Assembly (NCBI RefSeq): GCF_034262375.1
Contig: NZ_CP139558.1
Coordinates: forward strand, 248,001-312,000
From: Mucilaginibacter sabulilitoris
Lineage (GTDB): Bacteria; Bacteroidota; Bacteroidia; Sphingobacteriales; Sphingobacteriaceae
Direction of reading: 5' to 3'
DNA length: 64,000 bases
The notes under the pieces are model-generated. The model saw nothing but the letters and a program-made list of their open reading frames with translations, was not told where the DNA came from and made no database searches. The position numbers and the translations under genes are program-made. Below, piece after piece: positions 1-7,634 of the stretch. Positions within the stretch are counted from its first letter, which is position 1, and every line of letters starts with the position of its first letter.

Positions 1-3000
1 GCTTTCAATTTTATCATCTAAAAACTTGTATTCATAAACAAAATCTGGAAATGTTTTATCAAATATTTGTTTAACAGATTGCATTGTAGAAGAAATGTTT
101 GTGGTTACAAGTTTTATTGCGGCCTGGTTGTACATGGTGTTGTTAGTGGCAATAAGCAATGGTGCCAACCCGTGGCGAAAAGATCTGTCATTAAAATCTT
201 TCAACACACCAACAACAGGACATTTTATTTGATTATTCCATGTGCTTATTTCTTTGTTCAGTATATCTTCCGGCTTTTTAAATCCTAAACTCTTCACGAG
301 TGACTCATTCACCAAAAACTCTCTGGTATAAGAGGAGTGCTGCAAATTCCTTCCGGCTATCAGTTGTAATTTATAAGCGGGCACATAGCCTTCGTCGGCA
401 AATTTGGTGATAACCTTAAAGTCCGATTCTTTAGTTGCATGGTTAACCCTGATCGTGCTCCACGTATCGTTATTATCTTCAATCGGGGTGTTGGAACTGT
501 AACTCACAGCCTGCACGCCGTTTACCGCTAATAACTGGTTCTTTAAATAATCCAGCCTGGCTATTCGAAGACTATCCACACGGAAAGGGACATTTACAAT
601 GGCATCTTTATTAAAGCCTAACGGTTGATCAATAAAATAATTCATTTGCTTTACAATGATAAGTGTCCCGATGATCAGCGCCTGAGCGATGATGAATTGA
701 AACACTACCAACCCCCTTCTTAATGAAATTCCAGATGCCGGGCTTGCTGTGAGCTTGCTTTTTAAGGCATTAACGGGATTGAAACGTGATAAAACAATAG
801 CAGGATAAAAACCGGCGAGCGCGGTTACAACAATAGTTACGATCAACAGAAATAGAATAATTGCGGGGTTGTTCAGTATGTTGAATGAAAGCGAAAGTTC
901 CAAAAGTTGATTTACAAAAGGCAATGCAATAATTGTAATAACCGCGGCAAGCATTACAGCACTTGTAACTATCAAAAATGTTTCAACGATGAATTGGATC
1001 TGCAACTGGGATTTATTACTCCCCAAAACTTTTCTTACGCCAACTTCCTTTGCGCGATTAACAGCTTGTGCGGTGGAAAGATTGATAAAGTTTACGCAGG
1101 CAATTAACAGGATGAATGCCGCAATAAGCCACAATACATTGAGCAGTTGATGACTGATAGTTTTGTTGCTGTAATTACCAACCTGGGTATCATAATGTAT
1201 CGCACTTAATGGTTGTATAATATGACTGTTCTTATCATCAGAAGATTTCACTTTTTGTGAATATGCGCTTAATTGTTGATTAAAATTGTCAGCAGAAGCA
1301 TTCGGCGGCAACAAAACGTAGCAACCAAAGTCAGCTACCGTTCCATTCCAATCGGTTGATTTTGATAAATAATCCCCGGTAAACCCTGTTCCATAAGCTA
1401 CAACTACTTTTAACTGAAAGTCTGTATTTGAAGGTATGGTAGCAAGGATACCGGAAACTTTCAATACATCGGTGCCGTGTTCAAACATATAGCCGCCCAT
1501 CTGTAGTTTAATGGTTTTACCTACCGCTGTTTTCCAGTCGCCGAAATATTTCTCTGCTATTTCTTTTGTAAGCAATACGTTGTTCGGGGCTTTTAATGAC
1601 TCATACGAACCGGCAAGCAGCGGAAAGTTGAATATTTTAAAGAATGAAGGCCCTGTACAAAATACACCCCGCTGCTCTTTAAATACTTTTTCCGTATTTC
1701 CATTATTATTCAATATAAATAACTGATCATCGTGGCTTGCGAAAATTGGAGCTACCTGTTCTATTTGTGGAAAAGCCGTTTTCAATCCTAAGGGAATCGG
1801 AAAAGGAAGATCTTTCCCATAAGATATATTCCCTGTTTCTGCATGATGATATTCTGTTAATACCCGGTAAGTGCGATCTTTCTTCGGGTGAAAATTATCA
1901 AAGCTTGTTTGAAACTGTATAATGATAAAAATCATCATACAAACGGCAATACCAACAGCCAGGCCGGTAACATTAATGGCAGTATAGCTTTTATTGCGTA
2001 TCAGGTTGCGCCGTGCTATTTTAAAATAATTTCTGAACATGTAATTGCGATTTAATTTGTCAGGAAACCATTTAGGAGCGGTTTCTTGGTTCAAAATTAT
2101 CGGCGCAAATTGGGATTGGCTTCCCAAGTTATAAGATGGGTACTCTTTTTTCAGGTCATTTTTATATCCCAGCGGGCTTTTCCCCGTCATTTGTTTGAAA
2201 ATTCGGTTAAAGGTACTTTGGGAGTTGAAACCTGATTCATACGCTATTCCCAGGAGGGTGATATGGCCATAGGCTGGATCCTGCATTTTCCGGGCCACCG
2301 CCTGTACGCGATATTCATTGATGAAATCATTGAAGCTTTTTTTAAGCACTGTATTGATGATCCGGGATAATTCATGAGGGCCCAACTCAAGCTTCTCGGC
2401 CAGTGAGGTTAAACTCAGTTCCGGGTCCTGGTAATAAAGATCGGCTTTAACGACATTCTTCAGCCAAATACCTCTTTGCTTCATTTCCGCGGGAAGCACT
2501 GGCTTTAAAAACGAATGGGGGGCGACCGGCACGCCAACCTCGTGCGTTAAAAAAGCTATGGCCGCCATCCAGATGGCCATTACTATTAAAAGGAGATATA
2601 AAGGATAATATGCATGTACACTTAATTGGTACTGGTAATAGAAATAATCTGCGGCTGTAAAAGGTATCCACAATAGCCATAACAGGCCGAAACCGATGAT
2701 TAACTTATGCAGCCACCGCAGCTCGTACCGATACCGGTCGCCCCTGTTAAATTTTAATCGACGGTAAAAGCGCTCTATTAGCCGATGACACAGGTAAAGG
2801 TAAGTTATAACCGAAACAAACGCCAACAATTGCAATACCGGGTTCAGTTGCTGAAAGGTTGCCGTTTTATAAGTAGCTGCGCCGGTTTTTATACTATCGC
2901 TAATTTCCAATGCTTGGGCACCCAATTCCAGCAGTAACGGACTAAAATGCAGCAGATCCTTAAACCGGAATTTATATTCCGGCCGGGTTATTTTAAGTAC

Positions 3001-3267
3001 ATAAAAGAATATAAGGGGGCCAAGCGAAAGCGAAAACTGCAGCGGTATCCAGCTCCAGTTAGCAACATAAGCAGACAGCCCTATATCGATGCCCAATATC
3101 CTGGCTATCCATAAAACAATGGTAACCATTGCCAGGGCCAAATATCGGTTTGCGGCCAGGTTTATCCTTTTCGTGAACCATAAAAGCAAGGTAAAAGTGA
3201 GCGCTATAAAGATGGTCCCGAAGAAAGCCAGGTCATAAGTGTTAATATGGAAAGTATACGTATTCAA
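1..3267 (-). CDS. AraC-type membrane regulator fused to FtsX/MacB ABC permease (partial)
   Basis: The frame is open without a stop from 3276 to the left window edge, giving at least 1089 codons; the C-terminus lies outside. Residues 1-250 hold about seven hydrophobic segments, as in membrane-anchored AraC regulators of Bacteroidota. Residues about 275-375 are an AraC helix-turn-helix domain (LTSLAEKL, GIAYESGFNSQSTFNRIFK). A linker of about 35 residues leads to MFRNYFKIARRNLIRNKSYT at residue 410, the usual beginning of a stand-alone MacB/FtsX permease. A transmembrane helix, the MacB periplasmic domain and FtsX helices (VLWLIAAFILLIACVNF) follow. I chose TTG at 3267 because LNTYTFHINTYDLAF resembles the family N-terminus and the first ATG (3129) would remove a helix. 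Such permeases export substrates or transmit mechanical signals with a separate ATPase, not seen here. That the fusion senses and regulates is inference. Confidence 0.85.
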   Translation of the reverse strand, partial: MNTYTFHINTYDLAFFGTIFIALTFTLLLWFTKRINLAANRYLALAMVTIVLWIARILGIDIGLSAYVANWSWIPLQFSLSLGPLIFFYVLKITRPEYKFRFKDLLHFSPLLLELGAQALEISDSIKTGAATYKTATFQQLNPVLQLLAFVSVITYLYLCHRLIERFYRRLKFNRGDRYRYELRWLHKLIIGFGLLWLLWIPFTAADYFYYQYQLSVHAYYPLYLLLIVMAIWMAAIAFLTHEVGVPVAPHSFLKPVLPAEMKQRGIWLKNVVKADLYYQDPELSLTSLAEKLELGPHELSRIINTVLKKSFNDFINEYRVQAVARKMQDPAYGHITLLGIAYESGFNSQSTFNRIFKQMTGKSPLGYKNDLKKEYPSYNLGSQSQFAPIILNQETAPKWFPDKLNRNYMFRNYFKIARRNLIRNKSYTAINVTGLAVGIAVCMMIFIIIQFQTSFDNFHPKKDRTYRVLTEYHHAETGNISYGKDLPFPIPLGLKTAFPQIEQVAPIFASHDDQLFILNNNGNTEKVFKEQRGVFCTGPSFFKIFNFPLLAGSYESLKAPNNVLLTKEIAEKYFGDWKTAVGKTIKLQMGGYMFEHGTDVLKVSGILATIPSNTDFQLKVVVAYGTGFTGDYLSKSTDWNGTVADFGCYVLLPPNASADNFNQQLSAYSQKVKSSDDKNSHIIQPLSAIHYDTQVGNYSNKTISHQLLNVLWLIAAFILLIACVNFINLSTAQAVNRAKEVGVRKVLGSNKSQLQIQFIVETFLIVTSAVMLAAVITIIALPFVNQLLELSLSFNILNNPAIILFLLIVTIVVTALAGFYPAIVLSRFNPVNALKSKLTASPASGISLRRGLVVFQFIIAQALIIGTLIIVKQMNYFIDQPLGFNKDAIVNVPFRVDSLRIARLDYLKNQLLAVNGVQAVSYSSNTPIEDNNDTWSTIRVNHATKESDFKVITKFADEGYVPAYKLQLIAGRNLQHSSYTREFLVNESLVKSLGFKKPEDILNKEISTWNNQIKCPVVGVLKDFNDRSFRHGLAPLLIATNNTMYNQAAIKLVTTNISSTMQSVKQIFDKTFPDFVYEYKFLDDKIES

Positions 3268-3318
3268 TTGAAATATTTAAAATCAATAGCTATACAATGG
3301 AATATCAGGCTTATCCGA

Positions 3319-3606
3319 TCAAAGAAATTGTAATACTAATTGTTCCCATTCTTCTTCCAAAGATAGGTCCGGGCGGATTTTCCGTGCTTTGCTATACCAG
3401 TAATCGGCATTCCCAATATCACCTTCTTTACGGTGAAGATAGGCATGGACCCATGCTGACGCCTGATCATTCAGATGATCAACCTGTGCATGTGCTTGAT
3501 GCCAATCACCTTTACCATCATACCAAAGGCTTTTTAATTGCACAGAGAGCCCGCTAATGGGTTGTTCTGAATTTAATGATGCTTCAAATTCCTTTAGAGT
3601 TTTCAT
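3319..3606 (-). CDS. Small conserved protein of unknown function, 95 aa
   Basis: The ATG-initiated frame is rich in Trp, His and Asp in the middle (SLWYDGKGDWHQAHAQVDH, ASAWVHAYLHRKEGD) and ends in an acidic helical stretch. There is no signal peptide or membrane segment, so it is probably cytosolic. The pattern resembles a small conserved Bacteroidota family that I remember only as hypothetical, with a TPR-like helix pair (NADYWYSKARK). It lies about 50 bp upstream of, and on the same strand as, the AraC-FtsX fusion, so the two may share a transcript. No function is proposed. Confidence 0.8.
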   Translation of the reverse strand: MKTLKEFEASLNSEQPISGLSVQLKSLWYDGKGDWHQAHAQVDHLNDQASAWVHAYLHRKEGDIGNADYWYSKARKIRPDLSLEEEWEQLVLQFL

Positions 3607-3901
3607 TGAGCGTTAGTTTTAATAATAACGTAGAAAACGTGATTTATACATGAAACTTTTATAGATAAGAAGATGGTCATACCTATAATTCGATTTCATT
3701 ACCGGCATCAAATTATGCTATCTTCATAAAGATCCTAAATTAATAAGAAAAATTAAGCCGGTTCCCGGTTATTAGATCAAACATAAAATAAAGTTCCGGC
3801 CGATATGACATTGTCATGCCAGTCGGGAATATGTTTCATCACAATTAAAAATTCAAGATGATTTCACCGCACTCTTTGAAGTTGCGCGCAATAGGTATAG
3901 T

Positions 3902-3930
3902 AAAAAAAGCCTTCAACTTTCGCTGAAGGC
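3902..3930 (-). terminator. Rho-independent terminator next to tRNA-Glu remnant
   Basis: On the minus strand a GCCTTCA/TGAAGGC stem with a GCGAAAGT-type loop is followed by seven T. It sits just downstream of the tRNA-Glu remnant, exactly as another hairpin sits downstream of the intact tRNA-Glu at 7086-7157. It may be the original terminator of that tRNA. Confidence 0.75.
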
Positions 3931-3933
3931 TTA

Positions 3934-3966
3934 GTAGCCCGTAGGGGAAGGTTTTCGAACCCCTTT
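3934..3966 (-). repeat. Partial tRNA-Glu 3' end (att-like remnant)
   Basis: Sixteen bases (3934-3949) are identical to 7085-7100, the 3' end of the intact tRNA-Glu. They are followed by a 5-base insertion and then TCGAACCCC, which also matches the tRNA T-arm. Beyond that the similarity ends, so this is not a functional tRNA. Direct repeats of a tRNA 3' end are the usual footprint of site-specific integration, but no integrase lies between the copies. Confidence 0.6.
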
Positions 3967-4117
3967 TTAGCGGATTTGCGCCTAACAGCTGCTTCATAGC
4001 TTATGATATTTGCCTATACTTTAATTGCTTAAATTTCGAGCGGTGCGATAGGACTCACCATCAAAACACAGTTTTTCGGGATACATCAAACTAGCTTCTT
4101 CGTTTGAGAAACATATA

Positions 4118-4125
4118 TATATTTG
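4118..4125 (+). promoter_or_regulatory. Candidate -7 box TATATTTG for esterase gene
   Basis: The sequence matches the Bacteroidota -7 consensus TAnnTTTG and lies 45 bases before the ATG at 4171. No TTTG is seen at the expected distance of about 19-21 bases upstream, so the call is weak. Confidence 0.4.
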
Positions 4126-4170
4126 CGCTGATATCTTAATAATTATACCCAGCAATCATTTATATTAATC

Positions 4171-5424
4171 ATGAAATTCTGTTTATACAAGTTCAATCCA
4201 AAAACCTTTGTAATATCTTCTTTCTGTTTCCTTGCCCTCCTTTTCATTACTTGCTATGTCCATGCACAAGAAAACAGCCCGTTTAGGACTGGCTTCGAGG
4301 AAACGATTTCGTCAAAAATATTGGCGCAGCAACGTAAAATTTGGGTACATATCCCCAATAGCAATGGAGGCGATAAAATTAAGAATAAGGGAAATTATCC
4401 TGTCGTTTATATACTGGATGGAAGTGAAAACTTCAACACTGTCGTAAGTATTACGGAGCACATGGAAGAATCAAGCCTTTGCCCTCCCATGATTGTAGTT
4501 GGCATTGTGCCTGTGGAAAGATTGAGTGAACTAACTACCGGTACGGATAAAGAGCTGCCTAATATTGTTGGAAATGGCGATAAATTCATATCCTTCGTAG
4601 AGAAAGAACTGATTCCTCATATCGATGCCAATTACCCTACCACAACCTATAAAACACTCATCGGTCATTCTCTTGGAGGCTTAACGGTCATCAATACCTT
4701 ACTTCACCATCCAAATTCATTTAACTCTTATGTTTCTCTTGAAGCGTCCTTATGGTGGAATAACAAGAAGTCTGTTGAAGACGCAAAGACGATTTTACCC
4801 GCTCAGCATTACCAAGAGAAAACGTTATTTATGGCAATGGCCAATCGGATGGAAAGAGGAATGGATACGCTTAGTGTTCAAAAAGACACGAGCGGGTCTA
4901 CTGCGCTTCTCCGCAGTAACTTAGAATTTATTAAAATTCTTAATAACAATAAAACGAATCAATTACGCTATGGCTACAAATTTTACACGGATGACAACCA
5001 CCCTTCCGTAAGATTGATTGGAGAATATGATGCGCTTCGATTTATTTTTGCTTTTTACAAGCTTAAAATCTATGACAGTGAGCTGGCTAACCCAAACTTT
5101 AATCTAGATTCGGTACTGGTTGCACATTACAAAAAGGTCTCCGAAAATATGGGATACACCGTTAAACCAAGTGAGAGTCAGGTCAATATTCTAGGATACC
5201 AGATGTTAGGTAAAAAACAATATAAGAAAGCGGAAAACTTGTTCAAACTCAATATTGTCAACAACCCTTCTAACAGTAATAATTATGATTCACTTGGCGA
5301 TTTGTACTTGGCAATTGGTGATAAGACTAAAGCTATAGAGGCTTTTAAAAAGGCTTTAACGTTGCAAGCAATTCCAGAAACAAAAGAAAAATTGGATAAG
5401 CTATTAAATGGTAGAAAAAGCTAA
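4171..5424 (+). CDS. Secreted alpha/beta-hydrolase (esterase D/Fes-like) with C-terminal TPR
   Basis: Residues 1-32 form a signal peptide (hydrophobic core FVISSFCFLALLFITCYV, then HAQ). Residues 45-300 match the putative esterase family (esterase D, enterochelin-esterase-like): YPVVYILDGSENF, then the nucleophile elbow GHSLGG with Ser167, and a late His in DDNHPS. Residues about 345-413 contain TPR-type helices (GYQMLGKKQYKKAENLFKLN, DSLGDLYLAIGDKTKAIEAF). It probably hydrolyses ester bonds in the periplasm or outside the cell; the substrate is unknown. The gene looks more AT-rich than its neighbours. It lies with the insertion sequence inside a segment bounded by tRNA-Glu 3' repeats, which suggests acquisition by transfer. 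Confidence 0.85.
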   Translation: MKFCLYKFNPKTFVISSFCFLALLFITCYVHAQENSPFRTGFEETISSKILAQQRKIWVHIPNSNGGDKIKNKGNYPVVYILDGSENFNTVVSITEHMEESSLCPPMIVVGIVPVERLSELTTGTDKELPNIVGNGDKFISFVEKELIPHIDANYPTTTYKTLIGHSLGGLTVINTLLHHPNSFNSYVSLEASLWWNNKKSVEDAKTILPAQHYQEKTLFMAMANRMERGMDTLSVQKDTSGSTALLRSNLEFIKILNNNKTNQLRYGYKFYTDDNHPSVRLIGEYDALRFIFAFYKLKIYDSELANPNFNLDSVLVAHYKKVSENMGYTVKPSESQVNILGYQMLGKKQYKKAENLFKLNIVNNPSNSNNYDSLGDLYLAIGDKTKAIEAFKKALTLQAIPETKEKLDKLLNGRKS

Positions 5425-5506
5425 TAAGTCATATTTTTTAGTGCTGATTAGCGCATGTTTAGATCCTCGGTAAGATTGGGAAACAGAGTTATTTGTAGTG
5501 CTACGC

Positions 5507-5514
5507 CTTTAAGT
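5507..5514. repeat. Left target-site duplication of the insertion sequence
   Basis: The 8-base sequence CTTTAAGT directly precedes the left terminal inverted repeat and is repeated at 6966-6973 directly after the right one. Eight bases is the usual duplication length of the ISL3 family. Confidence 0.75.
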
Positions 5515-5546
5515 GGATCAGTCCGAAAGGTTGGGGGAATAAAAAA

Positions 5547-6530
5547 TCAGGCATAGATATTTTGGAGTCTGAATAAGAAGAAAGCGGTATCTCTTACGCC
5601 TCTTGAAGTAGCTCTGAAAGCTTTGATCTTGGCGTTGAATGATTCGGCAGAAGCATTGGTGGCCCGGTTATCGAAGAAGTTCAGGATTGATTCATAGTGG
5701 GTTTTGACTGACCTTGCCACCGTACTGAACGCATCTATACCGGCAGTTTCCACGTCATTATACCAGATAGCCAGCCCTTTAAAAGCTTGTTGTTTGTTCT
5801 TACAGTTGGTAAAGATGCTGCCCAGCCGAATCGATAGCTGATAGGCCTTTTGTAATAGCGGATATTTATGGAATAATAGATCTGCCCTTTGCTTTTGTGA
5901 CAGGTTCCATTTCGTATGATGTTTGAAAAGCAGGTAACGGCTCCGGGCTAACAGTTGCTTGAGCGTGTCGCCATTGCTGAACACTTCGGGTTGATAGCTT
6001 TGTTTATTCTTTTTAGCGTTATCATATGCAAGATTCTCGGCATCCAACGCTTCCCAGCGATATTTAATCCGCGCCTCCTGTACAGCATCATAAGCCAGCT
6101 TTTGCACATGGAATCGGTCGATCACCCGGCTGGCATTAGCAAAGCACCGGCGGATGGATTTGATCATGTTTGCCGCCATATCCATCGTTACTTCGCTGAC
6201 CTTGTTCCGCTTACGTAATGGAATACGTTCCAACACGGCCATGATCTGCTCGGCCTGTGTGCCTTTTAGCATCGCTACAATCGCTTTCTTGCCGCCTTTG
6301 GCTGCTTTGTTGGTAATAATGGTGTAGAGCTCGCCATTGCTTAGGGCTGTTTCATCGATGCTTAATGACGGTCCGATATTATCCGGAAACAGCAGCCATT
6401 CTTCTGCATGCTCTTTTTGTGGCCAGGTATGAAAATCGCTTAGGTGATCTTTATACTGCTGTTGTAGCTGTTTTCCGTCGACGCTGTAAAGCCTGCCCAG
6501 CAAGTGGCAGCTGATCGGGTTATTATCCAA
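5547..6530 (-). CDS. ISAon1-type transposase, catalytic part
   Basis: The 327-residue frame carries the DDE transposase pattern of ISL3-like elements: SIDETALSNGELYTIITNK, then EVTMDMAANMIKSIRRCFANA with VIDRFHVQKLAYDAVQEARI, and a late NASAESFNAKIKAF with the probable catalytic Glu. It begins with TTG overlapping the end of the upstream frame by 8 bases. There is no ATG near the start, so it is made either by TTG re-initiation after the first frame or by a +1 shift. No internal stop is seen. Confidence 0.9.
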   Translation of the reverse strand: MDNNPISCHLLGRLYSVDGKQLQQQYKDHLSDFHTWPQKEHAEEWLLFPDNIGPSLSIDETALSNGELYTIITNKAAKGGKKAIVAMLKGTQAEQIMAVLERIPLRKRNKVSEVTMDMAANMIKSIRRCFANASRVIDRFHVQKLAYDAVQEARIKYRWEALDAENLAYDNAKKNKQSYQPEVFSNGDTLKQLLARSRYLLFKHHTKWNLSQKQRADLLFHKYPLLQKAYQLSIRLGSIFTNCKNKQQAFKGLAIWYNDVETAGIDAFSTVARSVKTHYESILNFFDNRATNASAESFNAKIKAFRATSRGVRDTAFFLFRLQNIYA

Positions 6531-6903
6531 ATATACCTTTTAAAAAAAGGCCGAATTCCGTTGTCATTCGTGCCCCTTTTCGTACTAAATCCCAGTCCCT
6601 GGTGATGACCTCACCGCTGGATTTTACTTCCCATCTGCGCCGTTTAATACAGAGTGCTACCTTATGACCACGGATCGGAAAGTCCTGGATAGCTGTTTCA
6701 GGCAGAAAGCCTTTTGACTCTATTTGTGCCTTTTCATAACCGGCAGGAGGCAGGTTCTTTTCTTCCAGGTAAATATTCAGCTGACCACTTTCTGACGGTT
6801 TAACGTCAGTCAGTTCAAAATAATCTAACAAGCCTTCAGGAAGTATAAGGCGGACCAGGGTTTCGTATGCGTTGGACAAGAGATCGTGTTTCGTTAAATA
6901 CAA
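6523..6903 (-). CDS. ISAon1-type transposase, N-terminal region
   Basis: This 126-residue frame matches the separate N-terminal region found in ISAon1-type elements: LILPEGLLDYFELTD, a central acidic part, then a basic HKVALCIKRRRWEV segment that probably binds the IS ends. The apparent start is TTG. The frame ends within the beginning of the catalytic frame. A T-TTT-TTA stretch lies just before the overlap, but a -1 slip there would not enter the catalytic frame, which is +1 relative to this one. Confidence 0.85.
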   Translation of the reverse strand: MYLTKHDLLSNAYETLVRLILPEGLLDYFELTDVKPSESGQLNIYLEEKNLPPAGYEKAQIESKGFLPETAIQDFPIRGHKVALCIKRRRWEVKSSGEVITRDWDLVRKGARMTTEFGLFLKGIFG

Positions 6904-6928
6904 AACAAATACTTTTTATCTTATCCCA

Positions 6929-6963
6929 CAACTTTTCTGCTTGACTCAACTTTTCTGCTTGAC
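6929..6963. repeat. 17-bp tandem repeat at right IS end
   Basis: CAACTTTTCTGCTTGAC occurs at 6929-6945 and again at 6947-6963, an 18-base period. The outer copy is part of the right terminal inverted repeat. A doubled end sequence may give two transposase-binding sites or record a local duplication. Confidence 0.8.
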
Positions 6964-6965
6964 CC

Positions 6966-6973
6966 CTTTAAGT
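6966..6973. repeat. Right target-site duplication of the insertion sequence
   Basis: CTTTAAGT directly follows the right terminal inverted repeat and matches 5507-5514. Confidence 0.75.
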
Positions 6974-7050
6974 CATCTAATAGCATGCCCGGGTAAGCAT
7001 ATACGCTTAATTGAAAATAATTGCGAGTGTTCACACTCGCGTCAACCCAC

Positions 7051-7081
7051 AAAAAAAGCCGCTCTACTTTCGTAAAGCGGC
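7051..7081 (-). terminator. Rho-independent terminator of tRNA-Glu
   Basis: On the minus strand a GCCGCTTTACG/AGTAGAGCGGC stem-loop is followed by seven T, four bases downstream of the tRNA-Glu 3' end. Its stem differs from the hairpin next to the tRNA remnant at 3902-3930. Confidence 0.85.
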
Positions 7082-7085
7082 TTTG

Positions 7086-7157
7086 TAGCCCGTAGGGGAA
7101 TCGAACCCCTGTTTCAAGAATGAAAATCTTACGTCCTAACCCCTAGACGAACGGGCC
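7086..7157 (-). tRNA. tRNA-Glu (anticodon TTC)
   Basis: The 72-nt cloverleaf has acceptor strands GGCCCGT and ACGGGCT, anticodon stem AAGA/TCTT with loop TTTTCAT (anticodon TTC), and T-arm AGGGGTTCGATTCCCCT. The discriminator is A and CCA is not encoded. A candidate promoter box lies upstream at 7190-7197 and a terminator downstream. Its 3' end is repeated at 3934-3949. Confidence 0.97.
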
Positions 7158-7189
7158 TTTTTTATTTTGTTTCCCTTGTTTTGGGATTG

Positions 7190-7197
7190 CAAAGATA
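7190..7197 (-). promoter_or_regulatory. Candidate -7 box TATCTTTG for tRNA-Glu
   Basis: The minus-strand TATCTTTG matches TAnnTTTG and lies 32 bases before the tRNA 5' end. No clear -33 TTTG is present. Confidence 0.45.
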
Positions 7198-7350
7198 TAG
7201 CTTTACCGATAAATTAAAAATAAATTTTAAAAAAAATATTTACACCCTTATTTGTGGCTTATTTTGAGTTATTCTCAAACAAAATCATTCTTTCTTCTTT
7301 GTAAATCTTACCATGTTAAAGCTATCTTTATAAATAAATAAACATACCTC

Positions 7351-7632
7351 ATGAAAGCAATTTGGAACGATCAGGTTATTGCCGAAAGCAATGACACCAT
7401 TGTGGTTGAAAATAATCATTATTTCCCTAAAGAAAGCGTAAAAGCTGAGTACCTGGAAAATACAGACACCCATTCTACCTGCCCATGGAAAGGGCTGGCT
7501 TCTTATTATACACTTAACGTTAACGGCAAAAAGAACCCGGATGCTGCCTGGTATTACCCGCAGCCTAAGGACGCAGCCAGCCATATTACCAATTATGTAG
7601 CTTTTTGGAAAGGCGTTAAAATAACGGAATAA
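7351..7632 (+). CDS. DUF427 domain protein, 93 aa
   Basis: The whole protein matches the small cytosolic DUF427 family: MKAIWNDQVIAESNDT, NHYFPKESV, STCPWKGLASYYTL and AAWYYPQPKDAA. The family has no firmly established reaction. It is the first gene of the six-gene operon, ending 2 bases before the flavoprotein start, so its role is probably tied to thiol or ergothioneine metabolism; that is inference from position. The single Cys in STCPWKG is a typical family residue. Confidence 0.9.
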   Translation: MKAIWNDQVIAESNDTIVVENNHYFPKESVKAEYLENTDTHSTCPWKGLASYYTLNVNGKKNPDAAWYYPQPKDAASHITNYVAFWKGVKITE

Positions 7633-7634
7633 CC

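Larger units (their letters stand above)
3607..4170. other. Intergenic region with terminator and tRNA-Glu 3' remnant
   Basis: No gene is supported in these 564 bases. The region holds a minus-strand terminator hairpin (3902-3930), a partial copy of the tRNA-Glu 3' end (3934-3966) and a possible promoter box for the esterase gene at 4118-4125. The rest is AT-rich without recognisable structure. Confidence 0.6.
5515..6965 (-). mobile_element. ISAon1-type insertion sequence (ISL3-like), complete
   Basis: The 1451-bp element has two overlapping minus-strand frames and imperfect terminal inverted repeats: GGATCAGTCCGAAAGGTTGG at the left and GGGTCAAGCAGAAAAGTTGA inward from the right, 14 of 20 identical. 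Flanking 8-bp duplications CTTTAAGT show a clean insertion. Both frames are intact, so it may still be mobile. The ISAon1/ISL3 name rests on recognising the protein style, not on a database comparison. Confidence 0.85.

Noticed and set aside
3934..3966. A second functional tRNA-Glu
   Set aside because: Only the 3' end and part of the T-arm are present, with a 5-base insertion; no anticodon or D-arm can be found.
6523..6560. Programmed -1 frameshift at T-TTT-TTA in the transposase genes
   Set aside because: The catalytic frame is +1 relative to the first frame, so a -1 slip would lead to the wrong frame.
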